This document shows positions 19,648 to 31,474 of a stretch of 64,000 nucleotides of DNA, piece by piece. Position 1 is the first letter of the stretch; the number at the start of each line of letters is the position of its first letter. A program made the translations under genes and the position numbers. Below the pieces are notes generated by a model. It made no database searches. It was given only the letters and a program-made list of their open reading frames with translations, and was not told the DNA's origin. The stretch is from Peribacillus frigoritolerans. GTDB lineage: Bacteria > Bacillota > Bacilli > Bacillales > DSM-1321. The stretch spans positions 1,910,501 to 1,974,500 of the forward strand of contig JAUPFL010000001.1 in NCBI GenBank assembly GCA_030562215.1, given 5' to 3'.

Positions 19648-21060
19648 TTGAATAATGATGGAAATCAAATGGCATTCTTACGCAAGATTATTATTATCTC
19701 GACGTTAGGCGGTCTCTTGTTCGGATATGATACAGGTGTCATTAATGGTGCCTTGCCGTTCATGTCCGAAGCGGATCAACTTAACCTCAATTCACTTACG
19801 CAAGGACTTGTTGCCAGTTCACTTCTTTTTGGCGCGGCACTTGGAGCGTTTCTGGGAGGCAGGCTTTCGGATTATGCGGGCCGCCGAAAAAACATTCTTT
19901 TTCTTTCGGTACTTTTTTTCTTTTCCACTGTTGGATGCACGCTTGCACCAAATGTTACGGTCATGATTGCCTGCCGTTTTCTACTCGGTCTTGCGGTAGG
20001 TGGGGCGTCAGTAACCGTTCCTACTTATTTGGCGGAAATGTCTCCTGCTGAACGACGCGGCCGGATCGTCACCCAAAATGAATTGATGATTGTTAGCGGA
20101 CAGCTGCTCGCATTCATCTTCAATGCCATTCTTGGGACAACGATGGGTGATAGTTCACATGTTTGGCGTTACATGCTGGCCATAGCATCTCTTCCCGCCA
20201 TACTTCTTTTCTTTGGCATGATCAGGTTGCCTGAAAGTCCAAGGTGGCTTGTGTCGAAGAACAAAAATGAAGAGGCCCTGAAGGTTTTGAAAAGAATACG
20301 TAAAATGGATGAGGCAGAATCAGAATTTCAGGGAATCAAAGCGACATTCGAAAAAGAGAACCATGTTAAAAAAGCTACATTTATAGATTTGACCGTCCCA
20401 TGGATACGGAGAATCGTCTTTCTTGGAATCGGGATTGCCATCGTTCAGCAAATAACGGGCGTTAATTCTATCATGTATTATGGTACCCAAATTTTAAAAG
20501 ATGCAGGGTTTGCGACAAAAGCAGCTTTGATCGGGAATATTGCAAACGGTATCATTTCTGTTTTGGCAACATTTTTAGGTATTTGGCTGCTAGGTAAAAT
20601 CGGGCGCCGTCCAATGCTCTTAACCGGTTTGATCGGAACTACGACCACATTGCTATTGATTGGGTTCTTATCCTCCTTTCTTGAAGGGACGGCTGCCCTT
20701 CCCTATATCATTTTGTCCTTGACTGTCACTTTCCTTGCCTTTCAGCAGGGGGCCATTTCTCCTGTTACCTGGTTGATGCTTTCAGAGATCTTCCCGCTAC
20801 AAGTACGTGGGCTCGGTATGGGTGTCACCGTATTTTTCCTTTGGGTCGTAAACTTTCTAATCGGCTTAACATTCCCGATTTTACTAGATAAGGTCGGATT
20901 GTCTTCCACATTTTATATCTTTTTCGCTCTAGGCATCTTGGCTATCATCTTTGTGAAAAAATATTTACCGGAAACGAGAGGACTTACACTTGAACAGCTT
21001 GAACAGAACTTCCGCAATCATGGAAAAGAATCTGCTAAGGAAATGACAAAAATAATTTAG
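19648..21060 (+). CDS. iolT: Myo-inositol:H+ symporter, IolT type
   Basis: 470 residues, intact, sugar-porter MFS with 12 helices. GGLLFGYDTGVINGALPFM, GGRLSDYAGRRKN, PESPRWLVS, QQITGVNSIMYYG and PETRGLTLEQLE are family signatures, and the sequence tracks B. subtilis IolT closely. Start TTG 19648 gives MNNDGNQ, like MNKQGNQ of IolT; GTG 19639 is too close to the ribosome site. In B. subtilis the operon carries iolF at this position and iolT is elsewhere, so this is a gene replacement within a conserved order. Confidence 0.9.
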   Translation: MNNDGNQMAFLRKIIIISTLGGLLFGYDTGVINGALPFMSEADQLNLNSLTQGLVASSLLFGAALGAFLGGRLSDYAGRRKNILFLSVLFFFSTVGCTLAPNVTVMIACRFLLGLAVGGASVTVPTYLAEMSPAERRGRIVTQNELMIVSGQLLAFIFNAILGTTMGDSSHVWRYMLAIASLPAILLFFGMIRLPESPRWLVSKNKNEEALKVLKRIRKMDEAESEFQGIKATFEKENHVKKATFIDLTVPWIRRIVFLGIGIAIVQQITGVNSIMYYGTQILKDAGFATKAALIGNIANGIISVLATFLGIWLLGKIGRRPMLLTGLIGTTTTLLLIGFLSSFLEGTAALPYIILSLTVTFLAFQQGAISPVTWLMLSEIFPLQVRGLGMGVTVFFLWVVNFLIGLTFPILLDKVGLSSTFYIFFALGILAIIFVKKYLPETRGLTLEQLEQNFRNHGKESAKEMTKII

Positions 21061-21094
21061 AGTTATAGAAAAATTAAAAACCAGATACGTATAA

Positions 21095-23067
<1,973 letters not shown>

Positions 23068-23071
23068 CAGA

Positions 23072-23917
23072 ATGAAAATTTGTTTCAACCAAGCGACCAC
23101 ACTTGAAAATTCCAACTTGGTCAAAGATCTCAAACACTGTGAAAAACACGGTTACGATTATATCGAAATCCGTACCATGGATAAATTGCCTGAGTATTTG
23201 GAAGAGCACACAATTGAAGAACTGGCCGAATTTTTTATTGCAAATCATATTAAGCCACTTGCCTTCAACGCGCTCGTATTCTTTAATAACCGCGATGAAG
23301 ACGGTCATAAGGCGATAATAGCCGAATTTAAGAATATGATGATCATGGCGGAGAAATTGGGTGTGAAATATGTGGTGGCGGTTCCGCTTGTAACGGAAGC
23401 GAAAATATTGAAAGAAGATATTAAAAACAGCTGTGTGGAAGTATTGGCTGAACTTTCCGAGATCGCTGAACCGTTTGGCGTTAAAATTGCAGTAGAATTT
23501 GTTGGGCATCCGCAATGTACTGTGAATACATTCGGTCAGGCATACGATATCGTTGAAACAGTCAACCGTGATAATGTTGGTCTGGTGCTGGACTGTTTTC
23601 ACTTCCATGCTATGGGTTCCAATTTGGAAGACTTGAAGAAAGCGGATGGGGAGAAAATCTTCATTTTACACATTGATGATACAGAGGATTTTCCGGTTGG
23701 TTTTTTGACGGATGAAGACCGGGTATGGCCTGGACATGGTGCCATAGATTTAGACAGCATATTATCCATCTTGAAGGGAATTGGTTATTCTGACGTCGCC
23801 TCTGTGGAATTGTTCCGTCCAGAATATTATGAACTCGATGCTGAAGAAGCCATTAAGACCGCAAAAGAAACGACAATTCAAGTTATTTCGAAATACTTCG
23901 CACTACAGAATGTATGA
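23072..23917 (+). CDS. iolI: Inosose isomerase IolI
   Basis: 281 residues, intact. MKICFNQATTLENSNLVKDL, YDYIEIRTMDKLPEYL, EFVGHPQCTVNTF, LDCFHFHAMGSN and HIDDTEDFPVGFLTDEDRVWPG align with B. subtilis IolI. Family knowledge: interconverts 2-keto-myo-inositol and 1-keto-D-chiro-inositol, letting D-chiro-inositol enter the route. Metal ligands are Glu in AVEF, Asp in VLDC and His in LHIDD. Start ATG 23072 follows TTGGAGGCT. Confidence 0.92.
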   Translation: MKICFNQATTLENSNLVKDLKHCEKHGYDYIEIRTMDKLPEYLEEHTIEELAEFFIANHIKPLAFNALVFFNNRDEDGHKAIIAEFKNMMIMAEKLGVKYVVAVPLVTEAKILKEDIKNSCVEVLAELSEIAEPFGVKIAVEFVGHPQCTVNTFGQAYDIVETVNRDNVGLVLDCFHFHAMGSNLEDLKKADGEKIFILHIDDTEDFPVGFLTDEDRVWPGHGAIDLDSILSILKGIGYSDVASVELFRPEYYELDAEEAIKTAKETTIQVISKYFALQNV

Positions 23918-23956
23918 GTGTCTTGATAATCTCGGGAATAAGGGGGTGATGGAATA

Positions 23957-24811
23957 ATGCCTTTAGTATCAATAAGTGAGATGCTTTTAAAAGCAAAAGC
24001 AGAAAGGTATGCTGTGGGTCAATATAATATTAATGGTCTGGAATTCGCCCAGTCGTTTTTACAGGCTGCCAATGAGGAACGAGCGCCGATCATACTTGCG
24101 GCATCGGACAGGCTTGTTGATTATCTTGGAGGATTTAAAACGATTGCTGCTATGGTAAAAAGCCTTATGGAAGAAATGGACATTACTGTTCCTGTTGCCC
24201 TTCATCTTGATCATGGAATGAATGTGGAACGCTGCAAGAAAGCGATAGATGCGGGTTTTACATCAGTCATGATCGATGGCTCCCATCATCCAATAGATGT
24301 AAATATTGAAATCACCAAAATGGTTGTCGACTATGCCCAAAAGATTGGCGTTTCCGTTGAGGCGGAAGTGGGGACAGTCGGTGGGACGGAAGATGGCCTC
24401 GTCGGCGGTGTTCAATATGCAGATCCCCATGATTGCACGAGGATTGTAAAAGAAACGGGAATTGATGCACTAGCGGCTGCTTTGGGTTCTGTTCATGGCC
24501 CATATCAAGGAGAACCTAAACTCGGTTTTGAGGAAATGGAATTAATTTCGAACATGACGAATGTGCCTCTCGTCTTACATGGAGGCTCAGGTATACCGCT
24601 GCACCAAATCAAAAAAGCAATTGAACTTGGACACGCTAAAATAAATGTCAATACCGAAAGCATACAAGTGTGGGCAAAAACCATTCGGGAAGTATTGGCC
24701 ATGGATGGAACAGTATATGAGCCTCGCGCCATCATCACACCAGCGAGAGAAGCTATCATCACCGTCGTGAAGAGAAAAATGGCAGAGTTCAATACAAGTG
24801 GAAAGGCTTAA
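23957..24811 (+). CDS. iolJ: 6-phospho-5-dehydro-2-deoxy-D-gluconate aldolase
   Basis: 284 residues, intact, class II fructose-bisphosphate-aldolase family. Zinc ligands lie in [14 protein letters not shown] and the LHGGSGIP segment; [13 protein letters not shown] is conserved. It splits DKGP to dihydroxyacetone phosphate and malonate semialdehyde, the substrate of IolA. Start ATG 23957 follows AAGGGGGTGATGG. Last gene before the operon terminator. Confidence 0.91.
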   Translation: MPLVSISEMLLKAKAERYAVGQYNINGLEFAQSFLQAANEERAPIILAASDRLVDYLGGFKTIAAMVKSLMEEMDITVPVALHLDHGMNVERCKKAIDAGFTSVMIDGSHHPIDVNIEITKMVVDYAQKIGVSVEAEVGTVGGTEDGLVGGVQYADPHDCTRIVKETGIDALAAALGSVHGPYQGEPKLGFEEMELISNMTNVPLVLHGGSGIPLHQIKKAIELGHAKINVNTESIQVWAKTIREVLAMDGTVYEPRAIITPAREAIITVVKRKMAEFNTSGKA

Positions 24812-24815
24812 GTAT

Positions 24816-24851
24816 GAAAGGTGTTCCCAACTATGTTGCGGGCACCTTTTT
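24816..24851 (+). terminator. iol operon terminator
   Basis: AAAGGTGTTCCC pairs with GGGCACCTTT (two-base bulge), followed by TTTG. It separates iolA-J from the next transporter gene. Confidence 0.75.
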
Positions 24852-24915
24852 GTACATTCACCTTTTACCTAAGGTACCGTGAAAAAATAGCCCGCTGGTC
24901 AGAGGAAGTGTTGAA

Positions 24916-26108
24916 ATGACTTTGTTACATACCGCACGTAATAGATTTTTGTTTTTAGTGCTCTCCTTTATTTTTTGGTTTTCAAATTTCATTTATATTC
25001 CCATTTTGTCTCCTTACCTTGAGATGATTGGAGGGGATTATACATTTATCGGCATGGTGTTAGGCAGTTATGGGCTGATGCAATTTCTCTTCAGGCTTCC
25101 GTTCGGAATCCTATCCGACCTCATAAAAGCAAGAAAGCCTTTTATTATCTTTGGGATGGCCGTGAGTACGTTGAGCTGCGTGACATTTGCATGGGCAGAT
25201 AGTTTAGGCTGGATCCTTTTGGCTCGCTCTTTAGCTGGCGTTGCCGCCGCTACATGGGTAGCGTTCACCATTTTATTTTCCAGCTACTTTTCAGAATATG
25301 ATCTTCACCGAGCGATGGGCAGTATCTCGTTAGCTGTGGTTCTGGCACAGCTGCTTGGAATGGTGGTCAGCGGATACATTGTCGATCTATGGGGATGGCA
25401 CGCACCATTTTATGTAGGCGGGATCATCGGTTTCGTTGGTATCGTCCTTTCGCTTTTTATTTACGAATCAAAAGAGGATTTTCAGAAAGAGCCCATTCAA
25501 TTGAAAGAACTGTTATCAGTCATGCTTGAGCCGGCACTTTTAAAAGTATCATTTCTATCCATTCTCGCACATGGCATCATCTTCTCGACAATGTTCGGCT
25601 TCACCCCGGCATTTGCTTTAAAGCTTGGGCTCCATACTGATGAGATCAGCATGGTCATCTTTTCATTCATGATTCCTCATGCCATTGCCACCATGCTTAG
25701 CGGGAAAATATTCGTACCATTATTCGGACAATGGAAGTTACTGAAACTAGCTTTTGCTCTAACGGCCATTTTTACAGTTTGTACGCCATTAATAGAAACA
25801 AAAGGGCTGCTTTTTCTGATTCAAGGATTGAATGGATTCTCATTAGGTATTCTTTTTCCATTGTTTTTAGGAATGGCGGTAGAGACGATTTCCCTTGAAA
25901 AAGGGCAACGGCCATGGGGGCATATCAAGCAATCTACGCGATTGGTATGTTTGCTGGACCTTTCATTGCAGGAATATTGATTTCCCATTTAGGTATTTCT
26001 GCAGGATTTTATTTCTCGGGGTCATTAGGTTTAACCGCTGTATTCTTTATGATTGTATGGAGTCGCCTTGAAAGGAAAGCAACAAAACATAATTTGAAAT
26101 TGAACTAA
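24916..26108 (+). CDS. MFS transporter (one frame break)
   Basis: About 398 residues with 12 hydrophobic helices. RLPFGILSDLIKARKP is the MFS loop 2-3 motif, followed by a GWILLARSLAGVAAATWVAF helix. It resembles drug/sugar efflux-type MFS proteins of the YttB kind. The frame breaks near 25906; one G or C restores GQRAMGAYQAIYAIG. Placed between the iol operon and an epimerase/regulator pair, so it may import or export an inositol-related compound. No substrate signature is visible. Confidence 0.78.
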
Positions 26109-26150
26109 GCGATGTCAAAGGGCTGCTAGTTTAATAGAGGAGGAGCACTT

Positions 26151-27102
26151 ATGAAGGTTGGTTTAGTTACTGATATTTTAGGTTACATGCCATTTGAAGA
26201 GATGCTGGATACGTGTGTGGATCAGGGAATAGAGACACTGGAGCTAGGATGCGGCAATTGGTCGAAGGCTCCACATCTTGATCTCGATGGACTTCTTGGC
26301 AATGCGGCAAAACGAAAGCAATTATTAAATGAATTAAATGTAAGGGGGATCAGCATTGCAGCATTGAATTGTTCTGGCAATCAGCTTGATCCATCAGATG
26401 AAGGAGCCATGCATAAAGCCGTTGTTAATAAGACCTTTCAGCTAGCTGGGCTTTTAGGTGTTGAAACGGTTGTCATGATGTCGGGGTGTCCTGGCGGCGG
26501 ACCAAGTGACAGGACGCCAAATTGGCTGACACATCCCATTTTGCCCTCACATTTTGAGATGCTTGATTGGCAGTGGAATGAAGTGGCATTCCCTTATTGG
26601 GAAAAAGCTGTGAAAACGGCAAAACAAAACGGGGTTAGAAAGGTTGCCATCGAAAATCTAGGCTGCAATTTAGTTTACAATCCTGAAACACTCTTTAAAT
26701 TGAGGCATGAAGTCGGTGATACGATCGGCATGAATTTTGATCCGAGTCATTTATTTTGGATGGGCGGCGACCCCATTGCGGCTTTAAGGGCTTTAGGAAG
26801 TGCAGTTTATCATATTCATGCAAAAGATGTCCGCTTGGAAAGAGGGATATATGACGTCCAGGGATTGATTGATGTGAAACCAATGAACCAATATGCAGGT
26901 AGATCATGGAATTATGTTGCACTCGGGTATGGGCACGACAGTGGCTGGTGGAAGGAGTTTTTTACGATTGTTAAAATGATTGGTTATGAAGGGCCCATCG
27001 TTCTCGAAATGGAAGATTTGACAATGGAACCACTAACGGGCGTGAAAAATCCATGAATGTTTTGAAAGAAACATTGCCTAGAGAATTCGATGTTTTAACA
27101 TG
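26151..27102 (+). CDS. TIM-barrel sugar isomerase/epimerase, inositol-cluster linked (one frame break)
   Basis: About 317 residues. MKVGLVTDILGYMPFEEMLD, LELGCGNWSKAPHLDLD, MMSGCPGGGPSDRTPNW, IENLGCN and NFDPSHLFWMGGDP mark the xylose-isomerase-like family; Glu in AIENLG, Asp in NFDPSH, His in HIHAKD and Glu in VLEMED fit the metal site. The frame breaks at about 27043 in an A run; one A gives GVKKSMNVLKETLPREFDVLT and stop at 27102. Neighbours suggest conversion of an inositol isomer or keto-inositol; the reaction is unknown. Confidence 0.75.
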
Positions 27103-27170
27103 AAGTCTAAATTACTTTATAATGGACTTAATGAAAATGACAAAAGAAATAGGCAGGTGGAGATAATAGT

Positions 27171-28174
27171 ATGAAAATGAGCGATGTGGCGAAATTGGCC
27201 AACGTATCTCCTGCAACCGTTTCAAGAGTGCTCAGACAGCCGGATTTAGTCAGCGAGGAAACTAAACAAAAGGTGCTGCAGGTGATTGAAGAGATGAATT
27301 ACAAGCCCCACATGATTGCCAGTCAGTTCAGGACGAAAGAGACAAAGATCATTCTGGTCGTCGTTCCGGATATAACAAGGCCCTTTTTTCCGAAGTGCTT
27401 CGGGGCATTGAGCATACAGCTGTAGAAAATGGCTATCAGGTTATATTGGGAGATACGGAGAACGATATTGAACGGGAAAAGGAATATATCGATTTGCTAT
27501 ACAAAAAACAGGCAGATGGAGCGTTACTCCTTACTGCTAGAATGAACAGGGAAAGCCTGGAAAAACTATCAAATCAATTTCCGATTGTACTGGCATGTGA
27601 ATACGTGGACGGACTGGACATTCCAACCGTTTCGATCGACAATGTAAGCAGTGCCAGAAAAGTAACGGAACATTTAATCAAGCTTGGTCATAGACGGATT
27701 GCCCATATAACAGGGCCTATGAACATCATTCTTAGCCGGGATCGCCTAGGGGCTTCCAGCAGGCAATGAAGAAGCATCACTTGAAAGTCAACCCGGAATA
27801 CATCCAGGAAGGGGATTATGGCATTGACTCAGGTTATGACCAGATGGTGAAATTATTATCGCTTGAAAACAAGCCTGAAGCAGTGTTTGTTTTTAATGAT
27901 GAAATGGCGCTGGGAGCTGTAAAGGCAATCCAGGATCATGGGTTGAGCGTTCCCGAGGATATTGCTGTCGTAGGTTTTGATAATTTGAAAATAGCATCGA
28001 TTTTTAATCCGCATATTACGACCATTGACCAGCCTAAATACGAAATAGGGAAAAAGGCAACGAACTTATTGCTGACCTTAATGAAAGGCGGAACCATTGA
28101 AAAGAAAAAAATTCGTTCTGGAAGATGAGTTGATCATCCGCGAATCTTGCGGTTCCAAATTGGAAAAAGCTTGA
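27171..28174 (+). CDS. LacI-family transcriptional regulator (three frame breaks)
   Basis: About 334 residues when repaired. The N-terminal helix-turn-helix is MSDVAKLANVSPATVSRVL; the hinge is KPHMIASQFRTKE; the effector domain contains PDITRPFFSEVLRGIE, TEHLIKLGHRRIAHITGP, VFNDEMALGA and AVVGFDNLKIASIFNP. Breaks lie near 27391 (T), 27755 (A/G) and 28106 (A), each fixed by one base. The hinge position that is usually Leu, which opens the central CG step, is Phe here. It lies at the end of the inositol gene set, and I infer that it binds the three palindromes before iolA. Confidence 0.83.
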
Positions 28175-28218
28175 ATGCCTAAAAATGTTTGGCAAGATTG
28201 TCGGGTTAGTAAATGAAT

Positions 28219-28243
28219 GGCTTCCTTTATGGGAGCCTTTTTA
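28219..28243 (+). terminator. Terminator after the LacI gene
   Basis: GGCTTCC and GGGAGCC pair around TTTAT and are followed by TTTTTACATTT. Confidence 0.75.
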
Positions 28244-28663
28244 CATTTCGGCCAAAGATGTGAAAAAAAACACATTAGGGGATTACCAAACATACCAATA
28301 TGGTTTTTCAATGATGTAATTGTACATTTATCAGCGGGGGATATAATATCCTTTAAGCCATTTGGTTTAGTGGCTACCGTTGTCTTAACAGAGGGGATCT
28401 GCAGGAGAATCACTGACGATCAACCGTTTGAATTAAAGTAAGCTGTAACATTAAAATATGGAAACGTGAAATAGTGAATCCCATTTAACTTGAATGTGGA
28501 TTTTTTTGATGGCCTTTTTATTGGAATTATGGTCGATAATCTTCATGGGATTCACTTCGAATTGCCGGCATAAGGTTTCAAAAAGTGCCCTTAGCTTGAA
28601 TAGCATTTATGACTAAAGGCTAAGGACCTTTCATGGTTTGCAGGGAATCCAGTCCAGATGAAT
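28244..28663. other. Intergenic stretch
   Basis: 420 bases between two convergent transcription units. An open frame at 28217-28441 begins inside the terminator and has no ribosome site; I see no supported gene. Confidence 0.45.
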
Positions 28664-30066
28664 TTAAAAATACTTTTTGTATTTCTTTAATTTATAGATG
28701 ACTGTTGGCTGGCTGATGCCCAAATGTTCTGCCATTTCGTATGTGGTTTTACATTTTTTCCATGCTTTTGCAATCAGTTGCCTTTCAACCTTTTCCATTG
28801 TCTTCTTTAAATCGAAATTCTCTTCAAATTCCTGTTCGATTGCTAGGAGGGTGGAATCTTCAGGGTGTTCCACTTGCCCTGTGATGGATTGCGGAAGGTG
28901 TTCGGGAAATATAATTGGCTCTTCGATGGTCAGGATTAACCGTTCAATTAAGTTTTCTAATTCCCGTATATTTCCTGGCCAATGATAATGGGTCAAAACT
29001 TCATAAGTCGATGGATGGATTTTTTTGAATTTCTGGTATTTATCATTGGTTTTTTGTAAGTAATGCTGAATTAAGAGAGGGATATCTTCTTTACGTTCAT
29101 GTAATGCCGGAATTTGGATTGGAATCACATTCAAACGATAAAATAAGTCCAATCTAAACTTACCTTGACTTACCATCTCCTTCAAATCTTGATTCGTTGC
29201 TGCAACAAGGCGGAAATTAATATGGTTTTCTTTTTCCCACCGATACGCTTTATCTTTTTTTCCTGTAATACTTTCAGTAATTTAGCTTGCATGGCAAGTG
29301 GGAGTTCCCCAATTTCATCTAAGAAAAGAGTTCCGCTGTCAGCCTGCTCAATCAGGCCTTGCCTCCCTTGCTTATTTGCCCCTGTAAATGATCCCGGCTC
29401 ATAGCCGAATATTTCTGATTCAAACAAACTTTCAGGTATCGTGCTGCAATTCACTTCGATAAAAGGTTCTTTCTTTCGGTTGCTTTGGTCATGGACAGCA
29501 CGGGCAAAAGTGCTTTTCCCAACCCCGGAAGGTCCTAATAAGAGAATCGTGGCATCGGTTTTTGAAACATTATGGATCGTTTTTAAAATATGCTTCGTTT
29601 CATTACTTCTGGCAATCAGATAATGGTAATCCAGTTCCTTTTCTCTTAAATCCTCGACTTCCGTTTGATAGCCTTTAACTTTTCGTTGTAATTGCTCAAA
29701 TTGATCCTGCAATTGCAGGATCTCGGTTTGATCCTGACCATAGCTGATTACCCTAACGAGGTGTCCTTCCTTATTAAAAATGGGATAGCCAGTCGACATG
29801 ACAACATGACCCGTTTTTGTTTCTTGCATTATGCGTTTCGCTTTCTTTTCTTTTAAAACAATCGCATTGATGGAAGGTGCGAGAAGGCCCTCGCTTTCTA
29901 ATTGATAGACGGAGGTACCGATATAAGAGTCACTTTTCATACCATAAATCTCCCAAAGCTTTGGGTTGGAATATAAAATGATTCCATCTTGATCGGTAAT
30001 GAGAATGTTATTATTAGATGTTTCAATAATCTTATTTAGTTCTTCCTCCATCATCTCATCGTACAT
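28664..30066 (-). CDS. Sigma-54 activator: PAS, AAA+ and Fis-type HTH domains (one frame break)
   Basis: About 465 residues. An N-terminal PAS sensor (ITDQDGIILYSNPKLWEIYG) is followed by a coiled coil, then the AAA+ domain with Walker A GPSGVGKST, the sigma-54 contact loop EPGSFTGA (Ser in place of the usual Ala), Walker B GTLFLDEIGELP, and a C-terminal Fis-type helix-turn-helix (YEMAEHLGISQPTVIYKL). Frame break near 29240 in an A run. Start ATG 30066 follows AAAGGAGCG. RocR of B. subtilis, which turns on arginine breakdown genes with SigL, is of this type. It is divergent from a ureohydrolase operon with a -24/-12 promoter, so I infer control of that operon. Confidence 0.88.
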
Positions 30067-30159
30067 ACGTTTCGCTCCTTTGGGTTTTGGGATGCTGTTT
30101 AATTAAAATATAAATCAAAAAGTCTAAATAATCAAAAATTAAATTAAATAACAAGAAAA

Positions 30160-30177
30160 TGATTAAGTTTTTAATCA
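30160..30177 (+). promoter_or_regulatory. Inverted repeat, candidate activator site
   Basis: TGATTAA and TTAATCA are perfect 7-base arms around GTTT. The site lies about 50 bp upstream of the -24 element and between the divergent activator and its likely target, where an enhancer-binding protein would sit. Confidence 0.45.
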
Positions 30178-30225
30178 ATTGATGAAACAAAATAACGAAA
30201 ATCCTTATATACCGCAGTGAAATAG

Positions 30226-30242
30226 TTGGCCTGAATCTTGCT
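30226..30242 (+). promoter_or_regulatory. Sigma-54 (SigL) -24/-12 promoter
   Basis: TTGGCCTGAATCTTGCT has GG and GC 12 bases apart, the invariant sigma-54 geometry (TGGCAC-N5-TTGCW); only two of the conserved positions differ. It lies 137 bases before the ureohydrolase start, giving a leader of about 125 bases. Confidence 0.75.
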
Positions 30243-30378
30243 TATGTAAAAGGTAAGAAGAGAATTTCCAAACAAGGATGTTATGAATATCCATTCTATT
30301 AGATAAGATGGAAGTTTGTATGACATTGCAATGGAGTGAAAAAATTAATAGTGGAATTAAAATTTAGGAGGATGTTAC

Positions 30379-31373
30379 ATGATGAAGTATCAACCGAAAG
30401 ACTCATTCAAATCACCTCGTTTTTGTGGAGTGCGTACGTTTATGCGGCTCCCATTTGTTGAACAGATAGATGAAAATATGGATTTTGTCATTACGGGAAT
30501 TCCGTTTGATTCCGGGCAATCATTTAGGACGGGTGCGAGATTCGGACCAGAAGCCATTCGCGATTTTTCAATCCTTTTACGTCCTTATAATCCAGAACAA
30601 GATATTAATATTTTTGACTATATTTCAGGAATTGATTATGGGGACGTCCCGATCATCCCGGGGTATATTTCTGAAACATATAAAAAAATCGAAGAGGAGC
30701 TTACCCCTGTCATTGAAAAAGGGATCATTCCCATTTCATTGGGAGGCGATCATTCCATTACACTAGGGGAGTTACGTGCGATCGTAAAAAACATGGACCA
30801 GTTGCCTTGCTTCAGTTCGATGCCCACTCTGACACTTGGGATAGTTATTTTGATCAAAAGTATAATCACGGAACCGTTTTTCGTCGCGCAATAGAAGAGG
30901 GGCTCATCGATGTTTCGCGATCTCTTCAAATTGGTATGAGGGGCGGTCTGTACGGACCGGAAGACCTTCAGGATGCCCGGGATTTAGGTTTGGGAGTTTA
31001 CACGACAAACGATTATAAACGGATCGGGGTCGAAAAGATGCTAAGTGTCATTCATGAGCGTGTTGCGAATGGCCCGGTGTTTTTATCTTTCGACATTGAT
31101 TTTTAGATCCGGTCTATGCTCCGGGAACGGGGACTCCAGAAGTTTCCGGTGCCAGCATTGATGATGCTTTAGCCTTGGTGAGAGGCTTGACGAATATAGA
31201 TTTTGTTGGATTCGATCTTGTTGAGGTTTTACCATCATACGATCACGGACAAATCACGGCTGCCGCAGCCGCTAATATTGTCTATGAATTCATCACACTC
31301 ATCGCTCTAGCAAAAAAGCGAAACTGGAGAAAAAAGAGAGAGTCGGAGATTTGGAAACGCAGCTTAACAATTA
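30379..31373 (+). CDS. Ureohydrolase (agmatinase/arginase family; two or three frame breaks)
   Basis: About 331 residues. The binuclear manganese ligands are in SLGGDHSITLGE (His), QFDAHSDT (Asp, His, Asp) and SFDIDFLDPVYAPGTGTPE (Asp, Asp); the substrate-recognition segments GIPFDSGQSFRTGARFGP and DLVEVLPSYD fit agmatinase-like enzymes. The family hydrolyses guanidino compounds to urea and an amine. Breaks near 30790 (A) and 31104 (T); a third near 31310 (A) would give a conserved tail ending at 31373, otherwise the frame runs to 31387. Start ATG 30379 follows TAGGAGG. Agmatine, guanidinobutyrate or another guanidino acid are all possible substrates. Confidence 0.85.
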
Positions 31374-31474
31374 GTTTCCTCATTTAACTGTAAAGAAGGA
31401 AGGAAGCGGTGAAAGCCTTTCTTTCCTCTTTACAAAGCGGTAAGAACAATACAAGCCCAAAAGGAGATGTGTAA

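Noticed and set aside
28217..28441. 74-codon open frame after the LacI gene
   Set aside because: Its first codons are the terminator stem and no family pattern is visible.
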